DNA of 64,000 bases from Echinostoma caproni (taxonomy: Eukaryota; Platyhelminthes; Trematoda; Plagiorchiida; Echinostomatidae): assembly GCA_900618425.1 (NCBI GenBank), contig UZAN01039373.1, positions 22,546-86,545 on the forward strand, written 5' to 3'. Positions 11,343 to 22,694 of the stretch are shown one piece after another. Position 1 is the stretch's first letter, and each line of letters starts with the position of its first letter. The position numbers were made by a program, and so were the translations under genes. The notes beneath the pieces are model-generated. The model was not told the DNA's origin and searched no databases. It was given only the letters and a program-made list of their open reading frames with translations.

Positions 11343-11628
11343 ATGAACCTATTTGCGTTGTCAGCCACTTTCAGAATATTTCCTTTCCTTTGGCTGGGGG
11401 AAAGGAAATCACTTACGGGCTTTGTGTTGGGCGGAACACATCGAGACAAAATGCTGCGGATACCTCCACAACGCATATATTTGCAATAGATCGAGAATGG
11501 AGGAATGTATCCTGTGGTAGTCCGAACGGTGCTACTGTAGTATGTATAAATTTTGCAGTTGCAAGGGGACGATAACTATGGATCCTACAAGAGCCCTGGC
11601 TTCACCGCATTGCATGTTTTTGATGGAC
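11343..11628 (+). CDS. Exon candidates with a second PKD-like stretch
   Basis: A strong acceptor (AATTATTTTTGCAG) opens an exon that in phase 1 runs without stop for about 75 codons. It contains EPICVVSHFQNISF, then ITYGLCVGRNTS and THIF, resembling the core of a PKD repeat (G..ITY....G..T......H.F). A donor at 11507 followed by an acceptor at 11558 gives a 52-nt intron and a further exon 11559-11628 (phase 0 to 1) with donor GTAAGG. The link to the exon ending at 11053 does not close in phase, so an exon may be missing, or this may be a separate transcript. Confidence 0.35.
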
Positions 11629-13319
11629 GTAAGGGAATAACTTCCAAAGAATGCGGTGCCTGAGCTCCCGTTAAGCATATGAAGAGATGGTCGATGGAAG
11701 AAAACCAAGATTGAGCCGGTTAAGAACTTGTAACAAGTGTGAAGACCTTGCTCAGGTAACTTGGTCAAACGTATCTTTTTTGTTGATGCCCTTCAGGTCA
11801 CTCCACACAGTAGGCAGATATAATGAGTGACATTACTGGTTGTTGTAACGAGTGGTGCTTCTGTATCTACTCAGACGTGCTTCATTTAGCCTTTATATGT
11901 TTGCCCTGTACCACTCTTATCTTCTACTGCTAAATGGTCAACCAGGACAAAACTAAATAAGATCAGTGAATGAAAGCGAGAGGCTTTTGGGGTCACAGAT
12001 GTCCAGCTAACTTTTTTCTGACTGCAAATAAGTGGTACAAAGCCAACCAGTTTGTGCTGAACTTCCCTATATACGGAGAAAATTAAGCATGTAGCCAAGA
12101 GCGGGGAGTAACGCACAGCTTTTTCAAGCTTATTGGGTATCATCAGCCGTACTAATCCATTGACTCAACTGAAGAGCGAATCCTGGAATCGACATATGGA
12201 ACACTTTCTTTTACTACCTACTTGACCACCAGGGTTTATCAAAGGCCACTGCTAGAAAACGTTTTTAGATGAACTAATCTACGGGGATTATCACCTGCAG
12301 ATTATCAAAGTATTGCTATTCTCCTTTACCGAAATTCTAGCTTATTTAAAACAGGAATTCATGACATCCAGATATAGGAAGATCGAATCCTCAAACTCCT
12401 GATTACTGGTTGGTCAAATATCCATCCAACACCGCATTTCACCAATTAGCTAAACCCATTTGAAGTTATTGTACTATGTTTTATTTATTTCTGAACGATG
12501 TGTAAAATCCGCAAATGAATGTTCGGTACAAGATAAAAGAAAAACAGAATCACATGGGATCCTTAAATATAGCTTATTTGAGCGATCCAATTTGCTTTTA
12601 TCGGTGCTTATTGGTTCATGATATGCCACGTTCGAAACCTGCAACCTGTACTGCATAACTTTGGTGGGGAATAGCTGCACTTCGCTTTGGCTCACTATTG
12701 TAATCAAACACAATCGAGATCTCATGTGACTAGGGATTCCGTACTAAGATATCCGGCTAACAGATTGATGGGCATAGTTAGACAGGGACTGTAGGTAGCA
12801 CAATGAAATGTGTAACGAATAAAATATTCAGGAGTTTTAGTGTATACATGATTAACAATCTCATTAATCCAATCTGTTGATAGTCCCTTTGACTCCCAGC
12901 CTATTTGAAAATATCCGGAAGATAGACTGTATACGTATGACCTCTTGAAGTTCTCCAACTTTCATCTGTGCTTTTTCTGAACCGCTTTCAGACGGCTACT
13001 TTGCATACTGAACCCACGACAAATTCAAACCTTTGAACTGTTTCCGTTCAATCCCTCTTCGAACCATAGATCAAAATGTTTTTAATCTGTGTATGACATT
13101 GTTAAATAAAATATGATGATGGTTTTTGTTTGAATTGAATGAATTGAATACAAAGCTGAGTTTTAGGAAACTTGACTTTTTCATTACTGGAAATGACTTC
13201 TTATTTGCGTCCTTGTCCTTCATTCTGGGAAAGTTAACTGGTGGTTAAATAATTAAAACACTAGTGTAACTTATTCCATAGAATGAAAGTCTTTTTCATC
13301 AAATAGGCGTGTATTTCAG
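11629..13319. other. Mostly unassigned; one open plus-strand stretch
   Basis: Between about 12469 and 12605 the plus strand is open for some 45 codons, starting with a hydrophobic run (LLYYVLFIS), but no good donor follows. At 12991 a strong acceptor (AACCGCTTTCAG) leads into a short frame followed about 115 nt later by AATAAA, which could be a 3' end. Neither is firm. Confidence 0.2.
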
Positions 13320-13397
13320 AGACATATTTTACGATTTGAACAGTGAAATATCCCAGTTGAATGCATTTAGCCAAGAATCGGACCATAGACCTGTGTG
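13320..13397 (+). CDS. Exon candidate
   Basis: Acceptor GCGTGTATTTCAG, then 25 open codons in phase 2 (DIFYDLNSEISQL and onward) to a GT at 13398. All frames and the opposite strand are partly open here, so this is weak. Confidence 0.18.
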
Positions 13398-14416
13398 ATC
13401 AAGCATATAATCCCCCACTTTCCACAACTGAAATCCGGATCCTGTCGTTTTCAGTACACTAATAGCAGTACTGTTTGATGACTTCCACCTGTGACAGTCT
13501 GAATGTAGACTACAAACAATGATCACTTATGAGGGACATGCACATACGACTTGTTTACGAATCCCAACGTATACCAATCAAATTGTTTGGTTCAACATCG
13601 CGCAATGTTTTCTGTTGACTTTATGTTATACATCTATGGCCGATATACTGTTCGTTTTATCAGAATTGTCGGAGTAATTTCCATTACCTAACAAACTAAG
13701 TTTGTACTGAGGTTTCTTGTAAGTTTTTCGTCAGTTTTTACTAATGCAAATATTCAAAGGTTTCATTTAGTGTCTTAGTTCTCATGATAATGCGTATTAT
13801 GCGGATTCCCAGGATGTAGTGTTCGATTGTGTTTGGCACAATTTATCAAAAAAGATTCAGTTAGCTTNCCCCGCCACGAAACACAGCAATTCACTTTAAC
13901 TTGTGTTTTAATTCACAAAACACCCGGAATAATGCTTAATCTAGTCGTTCACGGACAAGTTACTCAACCAAGGGATTATAATTCCAGCCTGTGAATGCCA
14001 TACAATTATGCCTGTCATTTAAACATGTCACCATTCAGCTTCGGTTTACTGGCTATCATGATTTGTATTTTCATTAATTTCATTCATCTCGGAAAACCCT
14101 AGTTTGGTAGGAAAAAGTACATTGGATTGTGACTGGTCGCATTCCCCTTGCAACTAGTTAGATGTTCTTATATTGCCAAGCTTCTTAAATTCCCTCCCCT
14201 GATAAAGCTGTTCTCATTACCTCTACGTAAGAAGACATTAAGCCGAGATTTGGACCACATCTATGTTGGTGAAGCAGCAACACTTTATGTTAGGAAGTTG
14301 TTGAAAATCCTTAAAACCAAATCTTTACTTTCAGTCTTATAATTCACATCGTCACCTTCCTGGTTGTGTCAGTGGTCAGTGGCTGGATTTGTTATCTTGG
14401 TATATTGGTCACTTAG

Positions 14417-14549
14417 GACGCTTGATTCCTTTGAACTGGTTGATGAGCTGATGAACCGGATGCTGTCTCCTAACGAAGAGGGATTTCCCGACCCTTGCCA
14501 CGCTCTACTTTTCACCAGCCTAAGCAATCTGTCAAAATTTTCCCCATGT
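14417..14549 (+). CDS. Exon candidate, leucine-rich peptide
   Basis: After an acceptor-like GGTCACTTAG the plus strand reads FELVDELMNRMLSPNEEGF and on to ALLFTSLSNLSKF in phase 2, open to a TAG at 14588. The composition looks coding and helical. The donor is uncertain (GTGAAA at 14550). No family recognised. Confidence 0.3.
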
Positions 14550-14660
14550 GAAAACGATGCCTTTATTGAAAGGATTGATGCAATTTAGTTCGTTTAGCAC
14601 GCGAGTTGGACATAGATCAGCATGAAATGTGATAGTAATATCAATTTGTCTTTGCATCAG

Positions 14661-14725
14661 GTGTATGACGTTCACTCTTCCTCTATGAACAAATTTCAAG
14701 GAGACATACTGTTGACGATGATCAG
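14661..14725 (+). CDS. Exon candidate with strong splice sites
   Basis: Acceptor GTCTTTGCATCAG and donor ATCAG/GTATGG bound a 65-nt exon open in phase 0 (VYDVHSSSMNKFQGDILL). Frame link to the 14417 exon does not close directly. Confidence 0.3.
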
Positions 14726-15120
14726 GTATGGTACATGATCATACATGCCTGAAGCAGCTTGAAGAACCGTTAAAGAGTGGAATTTCCAATCCAAGTTAAC
14801 CATTCAATTCTAGTATGCGGTTTTATCTCTTTTGCAGTTAAGGACTAGGTGTATATTGACAGGACATGATGATTATCTTTGGTTATTGGTGGGTTCAATT
14901 GTTATCCGGGGAAATGCTTGCTAAGGACAATTGGCTCTTACCCAAATGTATTCATAACGTCCTCAGGAATCGTAACTGACCTCCCGGAAGCGCTTGCTTA
15001 ATTCATCACTACTTACCTAATGAAATTTAGACATCGCGGTCACTCAGATACTCAGAGGCATCGTAGAGCTCCACCAACCATTGTTTTGTAACCTGAGACC
15101 TAACATGTTCCGGTCTTCAG

Positions 15121-15174
15121 TCAATGGAACCATCTGACTTCATGGAAAAAATCCCTGCATTGTTTTGGATGAAA
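15121..15174 (+). CDS. Candidate 54-nt symmetric exon
   Basis: Acceptor GTTCCGGTCTTCAG and donor GATGAAA/GTAAGC frame exactly 54 nt. Only phase 0 is open through to the donor and it reads SMEPSDFMEKIPALFWMK. Another exon whose length is a multiple of three. Family unknown. Confidence 0.35.
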
Positions 15175-16079
15175 GTAAGCACCTATTAACTTGCTCAGTA
15201 CAGCTGTATTAGCTGTACCATAATATTTTGTATTTTGGTAAAAACTGCAAGCTATTTGAAATGTCTGGGAGATTTTGATCTCATAGAGCTGGTTCAAATA
15301 CCACATACCGCAAAACCTTTAGATAAATTTCGAGTTTAATGGTTTGAGAAATTGAAGTAAGGGAAGCCTTCATTGGAGAGAGAAACGCCCTCACCATGTA
15401 AAAAATGGACGGCTTTGAAATCTGAAGGGATGCAACAAGGAGAATCTTTTGACCAAAGTAGTACTAAAGTAACTTCATCTGGGCAGCCGTAGAAAACACA
15501 GTAAGGTTCGAGGTGTGTTTCTACGTTAACGGTGATTTCAAAAACATTAGTGATGAATACTTAAGCTGCACAATCGAAAGGGCCTTTGACTAGGTTAATG
15601 AACGCCAGCGTACAGTCGACTTCAAACCTGGCAGTACAGAATGACATGAAACATTGAGATGCAGTAAAACAAAAACGGAAATTGAAAGCGACAAACATAG
15701 ACAAAACAGAATGTTAGTGAGTAGCCTTGAAGTAAATAACTGTTCGACTTTGGAATTCTGTCACTCAGCGATCGATAACAATATAGTGCAATCAATGAAT
15801 ATTGCCATTTATATTCAGACTATTTAAATATTCACAGTTATCAAAATTCAAATACTGACACATTCAAAATCACTGCTGGATAATTAGCACTCCCCCAGCG
15901 TTTGATGATGGTTTGGTGTCTGAGGCGGCAGCTTCTTCACCCATGTATGGGTGATTTTTGTTTATCAACCAATCTTGTAAACATACAGATGAGCAGATAT
16001 TCATAGCACCGTCCACTGGAGAGTTAAACATTCACGAGAAACGGTACAAGTACTCTATGTTTACTGTTGTAGGTAGTTT
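15175..16079. other. No gene recognised
   Basis: An open plus-strand frame at about 15199-15350 has a hydrophobic stretch, but using it would need a 24-nt intron. Otherwise nothing supported. Confidence 0.25.
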
Positions 16080-16690
16080 GTTCTCTATCAATGGTCATCG
16101 TATCATTTCCAAAGCAAAGTAGAGTTGGTACGAATCAATGGTCATCTTCTAATGTGTACTGCCTCCACCACACGCAGAACATTCGAACAGCAAGTGCTGT
16201 GGTTGTTAATTCTAGACGCATGATCACCGTAGATTTAATTCACACCGCGCAACATTTGTCGAAAAGCGCCGGCTATAGCTTACTCTTAAAGCTGTAATAA
16301 ATTTACATACACGAATACATATACAAACTTTCGGGGATTTCGATTGGAATGTCTTCGCGATACCTATCAAACTGTTGACTGTCCCTTTGTCAGCTGCTGG
16401 TTGATCGGAATACCCTCGAAGGTAATCGCACCATCAAAGATCGCGCGTGCTTCCTTGGTTTTGTTTGGATACCTTACGGCATGTTGCGGTGGAAACTATA
16501 CTCCTTTACCTTCTGAATGGTCATCAGCATCTGTAATTACACATTGAGAAAATCCTTTAGCGGCATAATTATCTATGGCTTTTATATAAAGTCGTTGCAA
16601 TTCTGCATCTCGCTGCAGTTCACGGCGTAAGAGTATAGGTTTTCGTTGTATGCTGAGTAAGATTGCAAACATTGGTGCTAGCTTAACTAC
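16080..16690 (-). mobile_element. BEL/Pao LTR-retrotransposon remnant (reverse transcriptase to RNase H region)
   Basis: Read on the minus strand, 16690 to about 16355 encodes the segment leading into a Pao-type reverse transcriptase: ELQRDAELQRLYIKAIDNY, then ITDADDHSEGKG, a stop in place of the usual aromatic residue, PPQHAVRYPNKTKEARAIFD, and GIPINQQLTKG. The pattern LPHHxV...K..R.VFD......LN..L..G is the start of the Pao RT domain. At 16.1-16.25 kb MRLELTTTALAVRM matches the LEL..A.LAVR motif at the RT/RNase H border. Intervening catalytic parts are missing, and stops and frameshifts show a dead fragment. No long terminal repeats were seen. Confidence 0.7.
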
Positions 16691-16699
16691 AGGTCAGAG

Positions 16700-17430
16700 A
16701 AAGATCCATCAGAGGTGTGCTCATGGCAAATGCTTCTAAGGGCTACCCGTATTGAATTTCTAAGATAAAATGTACATATGGTGCATTCATGCATAATAAT
16801 GACAATTAGGAATATGGGAGTTTCTGTGAAATGGAACATCTTGCGGATACTTCCACTCTTTAGTTTGTGCACCAGTTGGTAGTGTGTGAGAAACCTGGGA
16901 TTTTTTTCTTTATAGACGGGTTTTGCTTTGCGTGGAGTGGGTCACCACTGTTTGCGGGACACCGATCAATTTCGATTACCCGGGCTCGAAGCTAGCGATT
17001 GATGGCGTAGTCTTCAAGCTTATTTGAGATGCCACTGTAGTCAAAATGCAAGCAGTGGATCATTCAAATTTCTTTTGGAGAGTATTCAAGCCTTGGATGG
17101 TACCAAATGAATAATGGTTTTATCGTTCATTAGGAAAACAAATAAATGTTTTGTTTTCCGTTACGATAGGAAAAAATTCGGTTCGTTTGCGTTTTACAGA
17201 ACGATTAGGACAGAGATTCTTCTGAAATTGTGTTATCAGTGAATTCCGATTTGCCTGATGCTGTATTCATGGACGAACAAATGATAAACGATACATAACG
17301 AGTTACTCTGACTTTGGCAAAAAATGCAATGGAGTTCCAGTAAATAACGTTCAATTGAAATCAGTCAAAGACGAGAGGAAACGTGAATTGAAAGTTTCGG
17401 AAGGATTATACTGCTCTTTTAAGGTTTCCT
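16700..17430. other. No gene recognised
   Basis: Nothing supported. Confidence 0.3.
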
Positions 17431-17439
17431 GGCTCTCAT

Positions 17440-17545
17440 CATTAGCGGGTAGCATGCTTGCGTTCAACCTGGGAAGTCCCGGGATCGATCTCCAGTTAGG
17501 TCACTGTATTTGCACTGCTGATGAGATGCATTGCCGCCCGACGAG
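17440..17545 (+). mobile_element. Decayed tRNA-derived SINE, possible hammerhead family
   Basis: A tRNA-like stretch (GCGGGTAGCATGC ... GGGATCGATCTCC as a degenerate B box) is followed by TGCACTGCTGATGAGATGC, similar to the ACTACTGATGAGCTC that follows the tRNA-like part of the 37.9-kb SINE. Divergent. Confidence 0.35.
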
Positions 17546-17559
17546 CTCCGCAGTACTTT

Positions 17560-18596
17560 CAATTCACTCCTAATTTGCTCTGCACACCACTAAATCCATC
17601 GTATAATTAAATCAAATCCCACATTATTCCGTTTCAATGAAGGCACAGTGGTGTACGCTTAACTCAGGGGAGATAACGTAGCGTTTACGCTGACAACTCT
17701 GACAAATTCTGAGAGATCGCGTGGTTGTATGATAATTTTGGCTATTAGGTGGTCGACCCAAAGGATCACCTTTATGATATCTTTTCTGTAATTTCCGCAC
17801 AACGATCGGAACTACTATCAAACTGTCGGTAGTAAAATGATTAACTACCAATAGGATGACATTGTTGATAGTCGGAAACGAGTTGAAGCTATTATAGTTG
17901 ATCGCCAGACGGAAGATTTCGCATCGTTTTAAAGTTTAACCATACGGTTATTTTGACTAAGGTTTGTTTCCAGTTTGTTTGAGTCAGTATACTGTCACAC
18001 TCTGTTCCAAGGTGCTTCTGTTGTAGACCCTGCAGCTACGGTTTATACCCACTACTTCTTTGGCTAAAACGGTTTCAAATTATTCTTGGTGTTTGACGTG
18101 GATAAATTCACCGTAGTTCTCACATTTTTCCTTACCTTTGTATTATGGGTCCGAGTGATTGCATAATACTCTCTCACTCCTTCGGAGGAATGCCCGCTTT
18201 CATCTGGATTGTGCATGAACAATCGGAATTTTTCTAGACATTCTTGACCCATTGAAATGGCCTCGTTTTGGTAAAAAAGGTTCATGGTGATTTTTGAATC
18301 AGCCTCGTTGAACATCTATGAACCATTTTTCCTTTTGTTCACATGTTAGTTGCCTTCGTGTTGAAATTAAATTCCCAATGTCCTGGGTTCTACTTTGGGC
18401 ATTGAAACATGGTTTTACCGGAGGAATGTACACAGGTAAATATTTCTCGCAAATTTATTCCGTCAACATCGAGGCGTTTTAATAATCTTTCATACGAGGA
18501 ATTATTTGAACCACAGACCGAAATCGGTCTGAAATAAACGTAAACAATGTGGGCACCGGGTTCTGTAGTGCACGTTGTAGATCCATTCTCCTACAG
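17560..18596. other. No gene recognised
   Basis: Short open frames on both strands, none with splice signals or motifs. Confidence 0.3.
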
Positions 18597-18757
18597 TTGC
18601 GGTGACGCATTGATATCCGTGAAAATTCCCGCGGTTAAGACAGCGGATAGTCACACGAATCTCCAACTCGTTAGTAAAATCAATGAAGCACTTGACCCCA
18701 AGTGGAAAGAAGAGCCCAAGAAACCCGAGTTCTACGGCAGTGAAGCCCGTTCTGATA
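18597..18757 (+). CDS. Internal exon candidate, charged peptide of unknown family
   Basis: Acceptor ATTCTCCTACAG and donor GATA/GTAAGA bound 161 nt that read openly in phase 2 (out in phase 1). The peptide runs from CGDALISVKIPAV through LVSKINEALDPKWKEEPKKP to FYGSEARSD. The K/E/P-rich composition and even codon use look like real coding sequence, and the flanks lose this quality at once. No domain recognised. It may belong to the gene upstream or to another one; no phase partner was found. Confidence 0.5.
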
Positions 18758-18759
18758 GT

Positions 18760-20255
18760 AAGACCCACAGTTGTCTGTCTCTTATTTGTCTTAAATCGCT
18801 ATACACTACCAGGTAGGTGCAATCAATCGATATAGTACAGAATTAAACTTTCATTATTCTTCCTGCTGCTTTTGTATGCAAACGTACATTTACTATTGCT
18901 GATCACCCCATTGTGTGCTCCACATGCCAGCCTGTTTTAAGTCACTTATCTGGAACACTTTCGGAGTAACGGCTATGGATAAAGAGGACCGAACTGTTGA
19001 ATCACCTGATCCATCTTATGTCCCCCTCCCATCAGATGTAACTATATGAGCAAAACAGATCTGGATCTCTGTTGAATGTGTTATGGATAGATATATGTTG
19101 CTTCCGTTGGTGACCGAGGCAAGATTGGAAGCGAGTAAACAATCAATTGGCTTACTATCATCCATTAATTTTCACACACAAAAATGGGTGTCACTTGCGT
19201 AGGGCCAACGAATCGAGAAAACTTTTGATGACTGCTTTTCCCTTGTGACTGAAATTTCACGCTGCTCGGGTTGGTCGCCTTGTGAACAGATGTGTGTGGA
19301 TTTCGTAGTTTATTGCAATCCATTTAGATGTGTGGCTGTGTGTGGGTGGGGGAGGGGCGGTGCGGGGGTAGAAAAGGGTACAAGTCAGTTGGTTGAACTT
19401 ATCAAATCGGTAAAACGTGATCATGCACGTATACGTAAGCATACATGGTCACCTGGGAGACGTAACAACCATCTTAAGGGGTACCGCACTAACATTAATA
19501 GCAACAGCAATTCACAATATGAGACTGTGATGACGGTTGAAGTTATTTATACCGGGAGTGAGTAATATCGGCGAAATAGTTTCTATAGAATAACAGCGGG
19601 CTATCATACTGATACATGCACCACAACCATGAATCTTAGTCAAAAAGAGGTCCGTACAGTAACAAATAGTCATCGCGAAATTAGTTTACGCTAATAGGCA
19701 ACCTCCTGTAACAGGGACTCTTCGCTGAGTTGTTTGCATTTCACGACCGCGTTTTTTGAGAATCATCCCTTACCTTGACCTTGTATACCTCTGTTGATAT
19801 CGTTCTCAAATTATTAGAAACACACTTTCTCGGTGATGACTGATTGAGTAAATAGATTAAAGACAACTCACACTTCACTACATCAAAGTACTGGAAGACG
19901 CATAAACGCATACGCTCTGCGTGTTATACACACGTTCACTTATCATGATCAAGGTCTGCCCGTTTCACGAAGCTACGTCATTGTTTTGTTTCCGCATAAC
20001 AAATTTTGATCATGGTGGTGGCAACATCTGAACTGAAGTTCTTTATGAGCCAAACAGGGTTCCAATAGGCTGATGCGAATAGCCTCGGCCTCAGTCGCTA
20101 GTGTCCGTGGCCGTATTACACTGTGACTGTAGGGTGGAACCTGGTAACAGATAGTGGAACCCTATCAAGGATCAAATGGGAGACCATTTGGAAACGATCG
20201 TAACTATTGCAGTACATGTAAAACATCCTTTTCGCTTTATCCATTTCATCAATAC
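18760..20255. other. No gene recognised
   Basis: Contains a G-rich patch at about 19330-19365 and scattered short open frames without support. Confidence 0.3.
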
Positions 20256-20260
20256 AAAAA

Positions 20261-20523
20261 GACATATATGGGCAGAGTTGATATTTGCCATCAGTTTCGC
20301 GTGCTCTCATTCAGCTGTAAATGCACATTTACATGATCATGTGAAACGAAGAAGTATAAGAGTTGAAATGAGTAATTTGAACAAAGTGGTAGACAATTGA
20401 GTTGAGTGATTTGTGTTTGGTTAGGGGATGAGGCCAAGTAAGATGACAAAATTTGATATGGGGATGAACTAGTCCGAACGATGTGGTGAATGTGGTGGAG
20501 GGAGGGGGAGAGAACGTCATGTC
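20261..20523 (-). repeat. Left inverted arm (pLTR) of the Penelope-like element
   Basis: Reverse complement of 21378-21640. Over the stretches compared base by base I found about one mismatch per 100 bases. It contains a purine-rich GAGGGAGGGGGAGAGAACG at its inner end. Confidence 0.9.
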
Positions 20524-20549
20524 TTGAATCGAAATCCAAACTTTCATTC

Positions 20550-21287
20550 GTTGACTTATTACTTAATTGAATGTTAGACGGGAAGTTACAGATGTCTATG
20601 TATCGAAAGCCTGCATTGACAGGAGAGTTATTACACTTTAGGAATATCTGCCTTGTGGGATACAAGTGTGGTCTGGTATGCACTCTGTTTCACAGGATTC
20701 ACCGACTATGTAGTCCACAAGTCCTGCCAGATGAACTGGACCGATCGACCCATGCTTTGTTAGACAATGGTTATCCCATCGCGGTCATCCACAAGGACAG
20801 CAATCCGAGCAACGCCAAGCCTAATTCCTTATCGGCTAAAATGAACGATGTCTATAAAGAACTGCCTTTCAAGGGAGTGGAGGTAACAACAAAGATATCT
20901 CGACGTTTAACACACCCCGTCGAAAGGATGTACAATGCTGCAAGATTAGTGGTTGTGTGCGGGACGTTTCGTTGTCTCAAATGCACTAATCTGGATTGAA
21001 AAGACGTTAGTGTTACCTCCAACTGAATCTATTCATTTTAATGTACCTGCGGTGAGCGCTACATCGGAAGGACAGAACATTACTTATCAACCAGAATGTA
21101 TGAACACATTCCGAAACACCTTGGTCTTCGCGGAAGGAACTTACCATCTAGTGCGATTGCCCGTCATTTCTTTGATCCCGGTCACCATGTAGACGCACCC
21201 AAAGCGTTTCGAGTCATTGCGAGGCCTCGAAGTTTACGGACTTTGCGATTCTTAGAAGCGATAATTATTCATTGCTTGAAGCCGTAA
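20550..21287 (+). pseudogene. Penelope RT C-terminus plus GIY-YIG endonuclease, frameshifted
   Basis: An open frame at 20571-20999 starts inside the RT thumb region: MSMYRKPALTGELLHF, then GLVCTLFHRIHRLC, the standard Penelope sequence downstream of the YVDD motif. After frameshifts near 21.0 and 21.1 kb, the GIY-YIG part follows: RYIGRTEHYLSTRMYEH, then SSAIARHFFDPGHHVD. The R, the E-H pair and the C-terminal H-type residues of Penelope endonucleases are visible. The sequence ends about 90 bp before the right arm. Frameshifts make it a pseudogene. Confidence 0.85.
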
Positions 21288-21377
21288 TTATGTGTTGAAA
21301 AAACATTTGTGACGCAACTGTATTTGCCGTGGTAATGATGATATTACACTTCATATCAACTTACCACAGCAAAACGT

Positions 21378-21640
21378 GACATGACGTTCTCTCCCCCTCC
21401 CTCCACCACATTCACCACATCGTTCGGACTAGTTCATCCCCATATCAAATTTTGTCATCTTACTTGACCTCATCCCCTAACCAAACACAAATCACTCAAC
21501 TCAATTGTCTACCACTTTGTTCAAATTACTCATTTCAACTCTTATACTTCTTCGTTTCACATGATCATGTAAATGTGCATTTACAGCTGAATGAGAGCAC
21601 GCGAAACTGATGGCAAATATCAACTCTGCCCATATATGTC
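21378..21640 (+). repeat. Right inverted arm (pLTR) of the Penelope-like element
   Basis: Follows the endonuclease by about 90 bp. A diverged copy of this arm, in the same orientation, lies alone at 44098-44350. Confidence 0.9.
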
Positions 21641-21649
21641 TTCTTCTAT

Positions 21650-22630
21650 TGCGATGCGTTGAGAACGCTCTCTTGTTCGACGCCCGACAAAAGTGAAGCC
21701 CCAGGTGTACTTGGATTTGTATATGAGTGTGCAGAGATCAACAGAGTCCGTTATAAGGGTGAGAACAAGCCTCATCAAAGAACATGTTGAATTCAACTGT
21801 TTCCCGTTATCTCTTCCGCTGTGTGCAAATATTTATGTGAAAGTACGAACAGGACAATGACAAATCTTACAATTCGCCATCGCTGAGGTAAAACAAACAA
21901 ACACATGTATAGCACATTAAGTTGGCAAATCATAGTGAACGCATGTGTACAGATAGACAATGGACCAACTCCAGGGCATGTAAACTGATTGTTTCAGCAA
22001 CGTTTGGTGCACAAAACGAGATGACGTCATCCGATTAAAAAGCGGTTAGTGAATTAGATGTTGCAACCGGAATTCGATACTCAAGCGGTCACAGGGAACC
22101 TGGAGTCATCCATTGCAAAACACGTTAGATAACTAAGCATATCACTGGTCCCGCTTCCTCTTTTGAACCCTTACTACGTAACTGCAACGCGAGGCTGTTG
22201 GCAATTGGTGAGAAATTGTTAACCAGAGAAAATCATCCCGTTCTGTGTGCCCAAAAGTTAGAGACGCAATCCATTCACTTTTCTTGGAGTTGAACTTTTG
22301 ATTTTAATTTTAATAGGAATCTCCCAGCCAATGAGCGCAAACTTTCTCTGGACTAATTATCGTTACCCTAAGAAATGACCCCCTAAAAATGTCCAGTCAT
22401 ATTGCATTCGACAAAATTTTCGGAAGTTCAGATAGCTTCTCGTCCAAATTGATTTAGGGAATGTAGACCTTATGAAGAATTCACCCTCATTTCTCGTGAT
22501 TTTAATGTTCAGGAATATAAGGACTGTCTCAGATTCGCGTTTCACGGTAAACCTGCAGCTCAATGTCTGCAGTGTTTTGCACATGATCCTTGTCTTTGAT
22601 CACAATAAAGGGGTTGTTGATGGATGGCCG
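21650..22630. other. No gene recognised
   Basis: Nothing supported. Confidence 0.3.
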
Positions 22631-22645
22631 TATGACGGGTGAACA

Positions 22646-22690
22646 TTACTACTATTACTACTATTACTACTACTAATACTACTACTTCGA
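22646..22690. repeat. Imperfect (TAC)n/(TTACTAC)n microsatellite
   Basis: Runs of ACTATTACTACTATTACTAC over about 45 bp. Confidence 0.9.
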
Positions 22691-22694
22691 TTAT

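Larger units (their letters stand above)
20261..21640 (+). mobile_element. 5'-truncated Penelope-like element flanked by long inverted repeats
   Basis: A 1.38-kb unit made of a 263-bp left arm, about 850 bp of internal sequence and a 263-bp right arm in inverted orientation. The internal part encodes, on the plus strand, the end of a Penelope-type reverse transcriptase and a GIY-YIG endonuclease; the RT core is missing. Penelope elements often have terminal repeats (pLTRs) in direct or inverted order and are often 5'-truncated (established). The arms are nearly identical and each other's reverse complement, which points to a fairly recent insertion even though the coding part is frameshifted. 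Confidence 0.85.

Noticed and set aside
15199..15350. Exon with a membrane-like segment directly after the 54-nt exon
   Set aside because: It would need a 24-nt intron, below what I would accept without transcript evidence.
16510..16530. 21-nt minus-strand micro-exon
   Set aside because: It sits inside a BEL/Pao reverse-transcriptase frame that reads through both supposed splice sites.
19245..19565. 106-codon plus-strand frame
   Set aside because: Kept open mainly by a G-rich low-complexity patch; no motif or splice context.
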